A stretch of 64,000 nucleotides of DNA from Halobacteriales archaeon YIM A00010 (lineage in GTDB: Archaea > Halobacteriota > Halobacteria > Halobacteriales > Haloarculaceae): NCBI GenBank assembly GCA_025041175.1, contig JAKCFJ010000003.1, positions 434,001 through 498,000 on the forward strand. Reading direction: 5' to 3'. Below, piece by piece: positions 43,504 to 52,136 of this stretch (positions are counted from its first letter, which is position 1; each line of letters opens with the position of its first letter). Made by a program: the position numbers and the translations under genes. The notes under the pieces were generated by a model. The model had not been told where the DNA came from and made no database searches. It saw only the letters and a program-made list of their open reading frames with translations.

Positions 43504-44898
43504 ATGGCTCCGGAGTCTACCCCAAACCACGACTGTGCGTTTCTCGACAGCGTGATCACCGACAGCCGGGTCGCACACGCAGAAAGCGTGCGCGAACAGT
43601 ACGCCACCGACGCGAGTCCACATTCCGGCCGGATGCCCGACGCCGTCGTGTGGCCGGGTTCGACCGACGAGGTTGCGGCCGTCCTGGCGGCGGCCAACGA
43701 CCGCGGTGTCCCCGTCACCCCGCGATCGGGCGGGTCGGGGCTCGAAGGCAACGCCATCCCGTCGGCCGGCGGGATCGTCCTCAACACGGCGGAGATCGAA
43801 CACGTCGAGGTGTCGCCCGACGATCTGCAGGCGACCGTCGGCGCGGGCGTCGTCTACGAGGACCTGAACGAGCAGCTCGCCTCACACGGACTGCGGTTCG
43901 CGCCCGGGATCTCCAGCAGCGACGTGGCGACGATCGGCGGGATGGTCGCAACGAATGCGAGCGGCTTCAACGCGGTCCGCTACGGCGAAACGCGCGACCA
44001 CGTTCGTCGCCTCGAGGTGGTTACCGCGGACGGCCGCGTCGTCGAGTGTGGCAGCGGCGTCGTCAAGACCTCCGCGGGGTACAGCCTCAAAGACGTTTTC
44101 GTCGGCAGCGAGGGAACACTCGGCGTCGTCACCGAGGTGACGCTCGGACTCGTCGGCATCCCCAAACACCGACGGGCGGCGCTGGTGACGTTCCCGTCTC
44201 GGGCCGAGGCGTCTCGTGCCGTTGCCGACGCCATCGGGTCGGCGCTGGTTCCCGGCGCGATCGAGTTCATCGATACGACGGCGTTGACGGTGCTGAACGC
44301 CTACTACGACGATATTTCCTTCGAGGAGCAACCGACGCTGCTGCTCGAGTTACACGCGAACAACAGCGGGATCGAGGAGGATCTCGCGTTCGCCAAAGCG
44401 ATCTGCGAGGATCACGGGATGCGTTCGTGGGACCCCGCGGACGAGGCGGAGCTGGACGACATCTGGCAGGCCCGCCGCGACAAATACCCGGCATCGCGGG
44501 CGTACCACAAGGAGTGGGACGTCGCCCTGGTCGGCGACGTGGTCGTTCCGATCTCCCGGTATCCCGAGATCGTCGAGACGGTCTCGCAGGTGAGTGAGGA
44601 ACTCGATTTACTCACTCCCTGTGTCGGGCACGCTGGCGATGGGAATCTCCATTTCACGCCGTTGGTCGATCCCGACGACGAGGAGATGGTCGAGCGAGCG
44701 CACGAACTCAACGAGCGCGTCGTGCGGAAAGCGATCGATCTCGGCGGCAGTTCGACCGGCGAACACGGCGTCGGCATCGGGAAACGGAAGTTCATGACCA
44801 CGGAACACGGCCCGGCGATCGAACTCATGCGCTCGATCAAGGAGACGTTCGACCCGAACGGGATCTTGAACCCCGACAAAGTGCTACCCGACGCCTGA
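43504..44898 (+). CDS. FAD-linked oxidase, glycolate oxidase GlcD/D-lactate dehydrogenase type
   Basis: About 464 residues. The PCMH-type FAD domain includes PRSGGSGLEGNAIPSAGG near residue 78 and a GGMVATNASGFNAVRYG segment near 145. The C-terminal domain ends with the family motif HAGDGNLHFTP, then STGEHGVGIGKRKFM and a final FDPNGILNPDKV. It oxidises D-2-hydroxyacids such as glycolate or D-lactate, passing electrons to the membrane chain. It starts the half-cluster that also has the aldolase and Gfo/Idh genes; glycolate or lactate arising after aldol cleavage would be logical substrates. Start ATG 43504, or 43498 two codons earlier. Confidence 0.88.
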   Translation: MAPESTPNHDCAFLDSVITDSRVAHAESVREQYATDASPHSGRMPDAVVWPGSTDEVAAVLAAANDRGVPVTPRSGGSGLEGNAIPSAGGIVLNTAEIEHVEVSPDDLQATVGAGVVYEDLNEQLASHGLRFAPGISSSDVATIGGMVATNASGFNAVRYGETRDHVRRLEVVTADGRVVECGSGVVKTSAGYSLKDVFVGSEGTLGVVTEVTLGLVGIPKHRRAALVTFPSRAEASRAVADAIGSALVPGAIEFIDTTALTVLNAYYDDISFEEQPTLLLELHANNSGIEEDLAFAKAICEDHGMRSWDPADEAELDDIWQARRDKYPASRAYHKEWDVALVGDVVVPISRYPEIVETVSQVSEELDLLTPCVGHAGDGNLHFTPLVDPDDEEMVERAHELNERVVRKAIDLGGSSTGEHGVGIGKRKFMTTEHGPAIELMRSIKETFDPNGILNPDKVLPDA

Positions 44899-44909
44899 CG
44901 CGCGGGCCA

Positions 44910-45698
44910 TCAGCGGTTCGCGACGCTCTCCTCGTACGTGTCGCGGATATCTTCCCCGGTTTCGATGAGCATTGTCGTGTCCTTGCCCGCGATATGGTAG
45001 TCGAATCCCTGTTCGACGCGGTTTGGGATGTCGGTTTCTCTGACGGCGAGCGTCCCGACGGGCGTATCGGCGGCCGATGCGGCCCCGATGACGCGGTTCA
45101 TCGCTTCGTCGAGTTCGGGCGACTCCCACTCGCCGAACACGCCGAGCGACGCCGAGAGGTCGGCCGGCCCGACGAACAGCGAATCGATGCCTGCGACCGA
45201 CGCGATGTCGTCCGTGCGGTCGACGGCAGTCGGCGTCTCGATCTGCGCGATCGTGAGCAGCGATCGGTGCTCTTTCTCTACGTACTCGACGAACTGCTGG
45301 CCGTAGCCGGCCGCACGCCCCGACGCCACCCCGCGATCACCATCGGGTGGGTATCGCGTGGCGCGGACTAACTCCTCGGCCGCAGCCGGGCCGTCTATCA
45401 TCGGAACCATGATCCCGTCGACGCCGATGTCGAGGACTCGTTTGATACGGACTGGATCGTTCCACGCCGGCCGGACGATCACACCGAGTTCCCCCGGAGC
45501 GGCAGCAGCCGCTCGAGTGAGGTCCGCGACGGTCTCGAGGCTCATCTCGGTGTGTTCGGTGTCGACGAGAACGAAGTCGAACCCCGCTCTCGCTGCCGCC
45601 TCCACGACCACCGGGTGACCGATCGAAATCCACGTCCCGAGGACATCGCCGTCAACGAAGCGGGACTTGAAACCGGTTCCGTCCGTGCCCGCCCTCAT
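44910..45698 (-). CDS. HpcH/HpaI-family class II aldolase (2-keto-3-deoxy-acid aldolase type)
   Basis: About 262 residues. The barrel opens GTWISIGHPVVVEAAARAGFDFVLVDTEHTEMSL (His and the DTEH motif). It continues with VIVRPAWNDPVRIKRVLDIG, GIMVPMIDG, then AQIETPTAV and SLFVGPADLSASLG. The Arg, Glu and Asp positions needed for the divalent-metal enolase mechanism are present. Such enzymes split 2-keto-3-deoxy sugar acids or 4-hydroxy-2-oxoacids to pyruvate plus an aldehyde. It converges on the GlcD-type gene with an 11-nt gap. Product of the dehydratases at 35-38 kb is a logical substrate. ATG 45698 fits the family length. Confidence 0.86.
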   Translation of the reverse strand: MRAGTDGTGFKSRFVDGDVLGTWISIGHPVVVEAAARAGFDFVLVDTEHTEMSLETVADLTRAAAAAPGELGVIVRPAWNDPVRIKRVLDIGVDGIMVPMIDGPAAAEELVRATRYPPDGDRGVASGRAAGYGQQFVEYVEKEHRSLLTIAQIETPTAVDRTDDIASVAGIDSLFVGPADLSASLGVFGEWESPELDEAMNRVIGAASAADTPVGTLAVRETDIPNRVEQGFDYHIAGKDTTMLIETGEDIRDTYEESVANR

Positions 45699-45894
45699 CG
45701 TCCCTCCGTTCGGCGTGGTTGAGTGATCATCGGTGCGGACAGGCCACACAGGGGAGCATCGCTCGTGGACAACAACGCGTCCATTAGTTCGCTGTACCGA
45801 CGGGAGTGCCAAAAAGCTGTGGTAAGCGTATCATTCCCACGGATCGAAAGCAGTTCCCGTGTCTGCCACACATTCAGGACGGCGACGGTGAACG

Positions 45895-46959
45895 CTACAG
45901 GCTGACCCGGGCGTCAGTCTCGGCGGCGGTGTAGGCCGCTTCGATGATCTGGAGATCAGTCATGCCTTCTTCACCGTCGCACTCACACTCCGTTTCGGCA
46001 CGGATGCAGTTGGCGAAATAGTCGAATTCTTCGCGGACTTCGTCGACCGGAGGACCGGTGTAGCGAGTGCTCATTTCACCGTGTTCGATGACGATCTCCT
46101 GTGAGACGTCACCACCGAATGGAAATCGGAGCAGCAGCTGCCCGTCCGTCCCGAGCACCTGTAGCCGACTGTCGGGGTGGGCGTTGAAGCTCGCGGTACA
46201 GGAGGCGGTTGCGCCGTCGGGAAACGTGAGCTGGACAGCGACGTGCTCGTCCACCCGGTCGAACGGCGGTCCTGTCGAGGTGGTTTCAGCACAGACCGCC
46301 ACGGGATCCGTATCGAGCAGGAATCGGCTCGTGTTCAACGGGTACACGCCCAGATCCATGAGTGCCCCGCCCCCTGCGACGTCGGGATCGAGCCGCCACG
46401 AGTCTGTGCCTATGTGGTCGAGGAGCCGCGTGGAGAAGCCGCCGTGGATCTGGACGGGATCACCGATGACGCCGTCCCTGATCGCCTCGCGCATCCGTCT
46501 GATCGCGGGTTCCGTTCGCAACCGGTAGGCGGTCATCAGGTCGACCCCCGTTTCGATGGAGGCATCGACCATCTGTTCGGCCTCCTCGGGCGTCGCTGCC
46601 AACGGTTTCTCACAGAGGATGTGCTTGCCGAGTCGGGCAGCGGTTTCTGCGTACTCGCGGTGGAACGCCGGCGGTGTGGCGACGTAGACGGCGTCGTACT
46701 CCTCGGTCGCCTCGCCCGCGTGAAACGCCTCGTAGTCGATGACCCGATCGACGTCGATCGTGCTTGCGAGGTGAGCGGCCTTCTCGGGGGAGCCGCTGAC
46801 GAGTACAGTCGCCTCGCAGAACTGGGTGTCTTGGATCGATGGCAAGGCCCGTTTGCGGGCGAACTCGCCGAGACCGATCACTGCGATCCGGACGACCCCA
46901 TTTTCGAGCGTCTGCCAGTCCCGGCGAGTGAATTCCTCGAAATAGCTGTCGAGATCCAT
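45895..46959 (-). CDS. Gfo/Idh/MocA-family dehydrogenase (sugar dehydrogenase-like)
   Basis: The 354-residue protein has an N-terminal Rossmann fold (VRIAVIGLGEFARKRALPSI), the conserved VATPPAFHREYAETAA and CEKPLA motif (catalytic-site Lys in EKP), and a C-terminal alpha/beta domain with GGGALMDLGVYPLNTSRFLL. The family oxidises cyclic sugars or polyols with NAD(P)+. Haloarchaeal xylose dehydrogenase belongs to this family, so this may oxidise a pentose or related sugar to the lactone or aldonate used by the dehydratases. A TACATTA box lies about 27 nt upstream of the ATG. Substrate inferred from context only. Confidence 0.85.
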   Translation of the reverse strand: MDLDSYFEEFTRRDWQTLENGVVRIAVIGLGEFARKRALPSIQDTQFCEATVLVSGSPEKAAHLASTIDVDRVIDYEAFHAGEATEEYDAVYVATPPAFHREYAETAARLGKHILCEKPLAATPEEAEQMVDASIETGVDLMTAYRLRTEPAIRRMREAIRDGVIGDPVQIHGGFSTRLLDHIGTDSWRLDPDVAGGGALMDLGVYPLNTSRFLLDTDPVAVCAETTSTGPPFDRVDEHVAVQLTFPDGATASCTASFNAHPDSRLQVLGTDGQLLLRFPFGGDVSQEIVIEHGEMSTRYTGPPVDEVREEFDYFANCIRAETECECDGEEGMTDLQIIEAAYTAAETDARVSL

Positions 46960-47340
46960 ATTCGGTACGTACGGCTCTCATCGGTTAATGTATTCTCCTC
47001 CTATTTCTGATGGAACAGATTATCTTCAGAGAATGTTCCTATTGTGGCCGCTGTTCGAGACATCGACGGACGGATGACCGGTCAGGATCACACAGCTCGA
47101 CCCGGTGACAGTACGAATTCCGGGCGCTACAGACCAGTCTACGAATAGCATAGATCGTCGTGAGACAATCAACATGCGCCAGTGAAATTCGATAAAATAA
47201 ATTATAGTATCCGCCATTGATCTAGTTGATAATGTTTCAGCTGCCTATCAGAGGCAGCAAAGCGATCGTCCTCTCAGGTTGTAGAGGAGACACCATCGTA
47301 TCCGAAGAGTACTCTACCCGCTAGATCCAACATCCGTTCA
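46960..47340. promoter_or_regulatory. Intergenic region with a perfect hairpin upstream of the TetR gene
   Basis: About 380 nt. GCTGCCT-ATCAG-AGGCAGC at 47240-47258 forms a 7-bp stem with 5-nt loop, 82 nt before the TetR start. An AT-rich patch at about 47195-47220 could be a promoter. The hairpin may be an operator or a leader structure. No gene is recognised. Confidence 0.45.
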
Positions 47341-47979
47341 ATGGAGAAAAGCGAAGCGACCCCTCGCCCCGACTCGGTGAAACGCGAGATCATGGAAGCG
47401 ACGTATCGGGCACTGAGTGAGCACGGCTACGAGAGTCTCACGATTCAGGCCATCGCTGACGAATTCGAGAACAGTAAATCACTGCTGTACTATCATTACG
47501 ACGGGAAGGACGAGCTTCTCGTCGACTTCCTCGACTACGCCCTTCATCGATTTCTCGATGAGATCCCGATTCACAACCAACACCCAGCAAAACGACTCCG
47601 GACGCTCGTCGACATCCTGGTGCCGGAGACGTTGGATGAGGAGCCTTACAGGGTTCAACTCGCCATGTTCGAACTTCGCGTGAACGCACCACACGACCCT
47701 GCCTCACGACAACAGTATCTGGAAGTCGATCGCGAGCTGAAGGAACTCCTCAGGGACACCGTGCAGCAGGGCGTCGAATCGGGGGCGTTCGTGGCTGTCG
47801 ATCCCGATGTGGAAGCCGAGCGCTTTCTCTCGCTGCTCACTGGTGTCCGGGTCCGTCGATTGACGATGGACGAGGCGTTTCCGACCACAACTGCGCGTGA
47901 GGCGCTGCTAACACAGATACGACGCTTGGAAACTGATACACCTCCCCGCGAGGACGAAGCTGATAACGGCGCATCCTGA
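47341..47979 (+). CDS. TetR/AcrR-family transcriptional regulator
   Basis: The 212-residue protein has an N-terminal three-helix HTH domain: VKREIMEATYRALSEHGYE, then LTIQAIADEFENSKSLLYYHYDGKDELLVDFL (residues ~12-62). An all-helical ligand-binding domain follows. Length is typical. It is encoded directly upstream of, and in the same direction as, an SDR gene whose leader holds the perfect inverted repeat TTGAAC-N4-GTTCAA. The divergent partner SDR carries a matching site. TetR proteins bind such palindromes, so it is the best candidate for controlling both SDRs. ATG 47341 fits the family start. Confidence 0.9.
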   Translation: MEKSEATPRPDSVKREIMEATYRALSEHGYESLTIQAIADEFENSKSLLYYHYDGKDELLVDFLDYALHRFLDEIPIHNQHPAKRLRTLVDILVPETLDEEPYRVQLAMFELRVNAPHDPASRQQYLEVDRELKELLRDTVQQGVESGAFVAVDPDVEAERFLSLLTGVRVRRLTMDEAFPTTTAREALLTQIRRLETDTPPREDEADNGAS

Positions 47980-48118
47980 TCAGTTATCAGTAATTACTTC
48001 TAAATTTCATTTTTTGATTGGGCTGGCTCCGCATAATAGCGACTGAAAACGCGTATTCTCCGAAATATTATTGAACCGATAGTAATACTGATATCTGATG
48101 GGAAACATCGAAACGCAC

Positions 48119-48134
48119 TTGAACATAGGTTCAA
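48119..48134. promoter_or_regulatory. Operator-like palindrome TTGAACATAGGTTCAA upstream of an SDR gene
   Basis: Perfect inverted repeat (6-bp arms, 4-nt spacer) ending 14 nt before the SDR ATG at 48149 and running into TATATAAA. The site at 49721-49736 has the same arms apart from one compensated base pair and the same distance to its ATG. Confidence 0.65.
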
Positions 48135-48148
48135 TATATAAAGGTGCA

Positions 48149-48904
48149 ATGAAAGGGCTGAACGATAGCGTGGCGTTGGTGACTGGTGGCGGGTCAGGAA
48201 TCGGTCGAGCGACGGCCAAACGATTCGCTCGGGAGGGAGCAAACGTTGTGGTGGCCGATATCGCGGTCGAGGGGGCCAAGGAGACGGTCAGTCAAATCGA
48301 GACCAACGGGGGCACTGCTCGTGCTATCGAGGCGGACGTTACTGATGCAGCACAGGTCGAAGCGCTGGTTTCGGAGACTGTCGATGCGTACGGAGCGCTC
48401 GACATCGCCCACAACAACGCGGGTATCGAAGGGAACAACGCGCCGACGGCCGAACAGAGCGAGGACGATTGGGACCGGGTCCTCGACATCAACCTGAAGG
48501 GCGTTTGGTTGGGTTTGAAGCACGAGATACCTGCGATGATCGAGAGCGGTGGCGGCGCTATCGTGAACACGTCTTCGATAGCAGGCCGTGCAGCCGCTGG
48601 ACCAGCGCCCTACACGGCTAGTAAGCACGGTGTCATCGGTCTGACCCGGGCAGCGGCGACCGAGTACGCACGAGAGGATGTCCGGATTAATGCGGTTTGT
48701 CCCGGCGTCATCGAGACCGGGATGGTTCAACGAAGCGAGGAAGACAGCTCCGAACAGATCGATCAGTTCGTGCAGATGCAGCCACTCGGAAGGATGGGTA
48801 CCCCGAAGGAGATCGCCAACGCCGTCGTGTGGCTCGCTTCCGAGGAAGCCTCTTTCGTGACTGGAAACGCCTTCCCCGTCGAGGGTGGCTACCTGGCGCG
48901 GTAG
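48149..48904 (+). CDS. Short-chain dehydrogenase/reductase (SDR)
   Basis: About 251 residues, classical SDR: TGGGSGIGRATA cofactor motif, VVVADIAVEG (acidic residue, so NAD(H) is likely), AHNNAGIEG, catalytic Ser in IVNTSSIAG, YTASKHG (Tyr and Lys) and a closing FPVEGGYLAR. ATG 48149 gives the usual N-terminus MKGLNDSVALVTGG; the upstream ATG at 48098 would place codons through the palindrome. Together with the similar gene at 48951-49706 it forms a convergent pair of SDRs with matched operators. Substrates could be secondary alcohols, sugars or 3-oxoacyl compounds. Confidence 0.87.
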   Translation: MKGLNDSVALVTGGGSGIGRATAKRFAREGANVVVADIAVEGAKETVSQIETNGGTARAIEADVTDAAQVEALVSETVDAYGALDIAHNNAGIEGNNAPTAEQSEDDWDRVLDINLKGVWLGLKHEIPAMIESGGGAIVNTSSIAGRAAAGPAPYTASKHGVIGLTRAAATEYAREDVRINAVCPGVIETGMVQRSEEDSSEQIDQFVQMQPLGRMGTPKEIANAVVWLASEEASFVTGNAFPVEGGYLAR

Positions 48905-48950
48905 CTCCACGACCGATTGGTACGTTTCTTCGACGCGTGTAGCAGCCCGG

Positions 48951-49706
48951 TCAGTGTCCAGCCATGTTGCCGCCGTCCACTGGCAGGGGGTGACCGGTGA
49001 CGTACGAGGCTTCGTCCGAACAGAGCCAGGCGACGGCGTTGGCGATCTCCTCTGGGGCTGCCAGTCGGTTCAGTGGAACAGCTGCTATTAGGTTCTCTCG
49101 CATCTCGTCGGGCGTTTCGCTCAGCGCGGGCGTGTCGACAGGACCGGGGCAGACAGCGTTGACGCGAACGTCCGATTCGGCGTACTCCAGCGCAGCAGTA
49201 CGGGTAAGACCGACCACGCCGTGCTTACTCGCCGAGTACGGTCCCACGTTGCGCTGTCCTTTGAGACCTGCTCCCGAGGCGGTGTTGACGATTGCGCCGT
49301 CACCGCTCTCGAGCATCGCAGGAATCTCGTGGCGCATGCATTGCCACGTGGCTTTGAGAGTGATCTCGGTCTCTTTGTCCCAGTCTTCCTCGGAGACGTC
49401 CGCGACTGGAACCATTTCGGTTCCAGCACCGGCCGCGTTGTTGTGTGCGACGTCCAGCCCCCCGTAGGTATCGGTCGCTTTCTCGACCATCGCCGTGATG
49501 TCGGACGCATCGGTCACGTCCACTTCGAGGAAGACCGCTTCGCCACCGGCGTCCTCGATCATTTCAATGGTTTCACGCCCGGTTCTCTCGACGACGTCGG
49601 TGACGACGACGTTCGCACCCTCTTCGGCCAAACGCAGCGCCGGCGCGCGTCCAATGCCCGATCCTGCGCCCGTGACGACTGCGGTTTTCCCGTTGATTCC
49701 CTTCAT
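48951..49706 (-). CDS. Short-chain dehydrogenase/reductase (SDR)
   Basis: About 251 residues with TGAGSGIGRAPA (an unusual Pro after the glycine motif), VVVTDVVERTG, AHNNAAGAG (Gly of NNAG changed to Ala), catalytic Ser in IVNTASGAG and YSASKHG. It ends LPVDGGNMAGH. The NNAG change to NNAA is uncommon but the tetrad Ser-Tyr-Lys is complete. ATG 49706 is chosen because it gives MKGINGKTAVVTGAG, nearly the same start as the SDR at 48149, at the same distance from the same type of palindrome. These parallels imply joint control and perhaps recent duplication. Confidence 0.86.
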   Translation of the reverse strand: MKGINGKTAVVTGAGSGIGRAPALRLAEEGANVVVTDVVERTGRETIEMIEDAGGEAVFLEVDVTDASDITAMVEKATDTYGGLDVAHNNAAGAGTEMVPVADVSEEDWDKETEITLKATWQCMRHEIPAMLESGDGAIVNTASGAGLKGQRNVGPYSASKHGVVGLTRTAALEYAESDVRVNAVCPGPVDTPALSETPDEMRENLIAAVPLNRLAAPEEIANAVAWLCSDEASYVTGHPLPVDGGNMAGH

Positions 49707-49720
49707 TGCGTACTTATATA

Positions 49721-49736
49721 TTGAATATATATTCAA
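49721..49736. promoter_or_regulatory. Operator-like palindrome TTGAATATATATTCAA upstream of the second SDR gene
   Basis: Perfect 16-nt palindrome, 14 nt before the reverse-strand ATG at 49706. Arm pattern TTGAAY-N4-RTTCAA matches the site at 48119-48134; the two copies differ by a C:G to T:A change that keeps the symmetry. A TATATAAG box lies between palindrome and ATG, as in the other gene. Confidence 0.65.
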
Positions 49737-50029
49737 ACATCTTCTGATCTCGCGGTTCGGGTGGTGGGCGGTAACAGCCACCGGAACGGACCGATCGCTC
49801 TCGTCACTGCAGAGTGTGAAGTCGGCCGGCCGACAGCAACGCTCACAACGCATCGAAGCCGTCTGGTCACCAGGTGTACCACCGACCGGACCGAAGCGTA
49901 TTCAGCGCCGGGGTATCAGTTTGCCTGAATCGGTGAGCCTGACCCAACATCGACGCGATCAGCCTATGTCCCTGGTCCAGTGATTGAAACAGGACAGCTT
50001 ACTTTGGGATGCGCTCTGAGAAGACAACT
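49737..50029. other. Intergenic region between the SDR and the membrane protein gene
   Basis: About 290 nt between divergent genes. Nothing beyond the SDR promoter at its left end is supported. Confidence 0.35.
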
Positions 50030-51061
50030 ATGTCTGAATCGGAGAACATCTCACCGGTGGATTCGACAACCGATCGGCTGCTGCGGTGGCTATTGCTCAG
50101 CGGAGATCGGTGGGTGGTCGCAGCTGTCTTGAGTGTCGGCATCTTCGGTGTCTTTCTCGTGTTCGGATTTACTGGTCTTGTCACGACATCCAATCCGAAC
50201 CGAGCGATGTGGTTTCTCAATGGGACGATCAATGGCTTGCTCACGCTGATCCCCATTGCCGTTGGCATCAATCAGATCGTTCTCTCCCAGGAATTAGGCT
50301 CGCTGGACGACCTGTACGACCAAACTGTGGATACCGCCGACTTCCGGCAACAGGTTGCGGACACTGCTGGGGTCCCCGTCAGTTCACCGCAGGCAGCGGC
50401 GTTCTTTCTCGATCTGATCACTGCGATCAACGATCGGGCGACGGACCTCCAAGAGGCGTGCGATGGGAGTCTCGACGATCAGTTGCAAGAAGACATCGAC
50501 GACTACGTCGGGACGCTCACCGAGCAGACTGATACCATCAGTTCCAGTCTCGCGGAGATAGAGTTCGGGCTGTTCGAGACGCTCTTGGTGTTGCTCGATT
50601 ACCACAATTCGTGGCAACTGCATACGACGCGCCGCCTGCAAGCGACATACGGAGACGTGTTCTCCGACGCCGCGAACGCGACACTTGACGATCTCGAAGA
50701 GCTTTTCTTGGAACTCGACGCTAGCCGCGATTATCTCAAGACGTTGTGGGTGCAGCGCGAACTATCCGAACTCTCGCGGATGATGCTCTACACGGGGATT
50801 CCAGCGATTCTGGTCGCTGCACTCGCCATCTTTGGTTACAGGGACATTCCTGGCATTACGGTCCCACAGCCGCTCATTGTGGTCCTGCTCAGCGCCACGG
50901 TTGCCATCTCGCTCCTGCCGCTGTCAGTGCTGCTTGCATACATCGGACGCATTGCGCTTGTCGCGCAGCGGACAGCCGCGTTCGGCCCATTCGTCCCTCG
51001 GGACGAACAGCAGCGGATCAGCGGGCAGGTCACGATGGAGTCCAATAACATGGACGACTGA
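50030..51061 (+). CDS. Uncharacterised multi-pass membrane protein
   Basis: About 343 residues with four clear helices in two pairs: residues ~35-55 and ~75-95 near the N-terminus, and ~265-285 and ~292-312 near the C-terminus. The ~170-residue loop between the pairs is acidic and helical, with a coiled-coil-like stretch (SLAEIEFGLFETLLVLLDYH). The pattern resembles haloarchaeal membrane proteins of unknown function. No channel or transporter motif is recognised. ATG 50030 is favoured over 50009. The small zinc-ligand protein downstream may be related. Confidence 0.7.
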   Translation: MSESENISPVDSTTDRLLRWLLLSGDRWVVAAVLSVGIFGVFLVFGFTGLVTTSNPNRAMWFLNGTINGLLTLIPIAVGINQIVLSQELGSLDDLYDQTVDTADFRQQVADTAGVPVSSPQAAAFFLDLITAINDRATDLQEACDGSLDDQLQEDIDDYVGTLTEQTDTISSSLAEIEFGLFETLLVLLDYHNSWQLHTTRRLQATYGDVFSDAANATLDDLEELFLELDASRDYLKTLWVQRELSELSRMMLYTGIPAILVAALAIFGYRDIPGITVPQPLIVVLLSATVAISLLPLSVLLAYIGRIALVAQRTAAFGPFVPRDEQQRISGQVTMESNNMDD

Positions 51062-51200
51062 TAGACTACGAACTGACCACATTGCAATCGTGCGTCGTCG
51101 GGAGCCGTCGATCCACCTACCGGATCGTTTCCACGTCTTATGGCTTTGACTCACTCAAAGCATCACAAAACACTTCACGCATGAATACTCACCCACCAAT

Positions 51201-51380
51201 ATGGAACCGGTAGTCAAGAGCTACTGCCTCGAGTGCGAGTGGGAAATCAGCGCTACTGACTACACAGCCGACGAGCGGACAGCAGCGATGGTCGACCACG
51301 CCATCGACACCGGCCACGACGTCGACAGCATCACGCGGACAGGGGGCGCGGACGGCGACGGATCCGGGGTCGTGTTGTAA
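51201..51380 (+). CDS. Small C2H2-like zinc-binding protein
   Basis: A 59-residue frame starting MEPVVKSYCLECEWEISATD. It has CLEC at residues ~9-12 and DHAIDTGHDV at ~32-41, giving two Cys and two His in zinc-finger-like spacing (Cx2C-x20-Hx6H). Acidic composition fits haloarchaea. Many haloarchaeal small proteins of this type are expressed and affect stress or motility, but I cannot assign a role. Its short length would hide it from most length-limited gene finders. Confidence 0.7.
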   Translation: MEPVVKSYCLECEWEISATDYTADERTAAMVDHAIDTGHDVDSITRTGGADGDGSGVVL

Positions 51381-51496
51381 ACGCCTCGGTGTCCACGACC
51401 GGCGCTGAAAGCGTCGCATCCGCTCCGATCGAGAGCACCGTCACCAGCTCCCGTTCCGGGTCATCCTTATCCGGATCCCGCCCGATAGATCAGATA

Positions 51497-52021
51497 ATGG
51501 AATCCAATTCCGACGCCATCCCGGATAGTACACGTGAGGCTATCGCAACGGGCATAGAAACCTACTTCACGGCTGATGCGGCCCACAGCCTGCTCGAAGC
51601 CATCGAAATAGACGAGATCCTCGACGAAGAACTCGAGGACACTGAGGAGGCTGTCGATTCCGAAGAAGTCGGAAAAGTCATCGGTCGGCTTATCGGGCGG
51701 CGGGTTGCGAAAGAGGTGACGAGCTATCTACCGCTGGGCCAGGTCATCGAGACAGCGATCGGGAACGCCGTGGGTGAAACGCTCGGAGAAGCGGCAGTGG
51801 AGACATTCATCGACTACGGTAACCCGGACGCGGTCGTCGAGCAGGTGCGCACGCTTACGGACGGGGACGAACTCGATCGGCTGGTGACCGAGATCACCGC
51901 GACGGCACAGGAGAGCGGACTCCGTGATTACCTTCCGATCATCGGAAACGAGGCGTCCGAGACCTGGCATCCCGAGACTGCCACTGATATCGACGTTACC
52001 GATGAAGCGACGGATCACTAG
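51497..52021 (+). CDS. Uncharacterised acidic protein
   Basis: About 174 residues, predicted helical. The centre has a Gly/Ala-rich amphipathic region (GRLIGRRVAKEVTSYLPLGQ, then AIGNAVGETLGEAAVE), which may pack against a membrane or another protein. No known domain is recognised. It follows the zinc-finger-like gene by 116 nt on the same strand. ATG 51497 is preferred because residues before it are low-complexity Ser. Confidence 0.55.
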   Translation: MESNSDAIPDSTREAIATGIETYFTADAAHSLLEAIEIDEILDEELEDTEEAVDSEEVGKVIGRLIGRRVAKEVTSYLPLGQVIETAIGNAVGETLGEAAVETFIDYGNPDAVVEQVRTLTDGDELDRLVTEITATAQESGLRDYLPIIGNEASETWHPETATDIDVTDEATDH

Positions 52022-52136
52022 CTGTCCGAACACCGTCCGCACTCGTGTCTGTATTCCGTTCTCTTCCCGTTTGTCTACAGTCTCACTCTGCACGCCGGCT
52101 AGTATACTTATAGCAGGGACCCGTAGATACAGGGGT

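Noticed and set aside
43410-44597. Arg-rich frame of 395 codons overlapping the GlcD-type gene
   Set aside because: A frame shadow. The overlapping frame at 43504-44898 carries all FAD-oxidase motifs.
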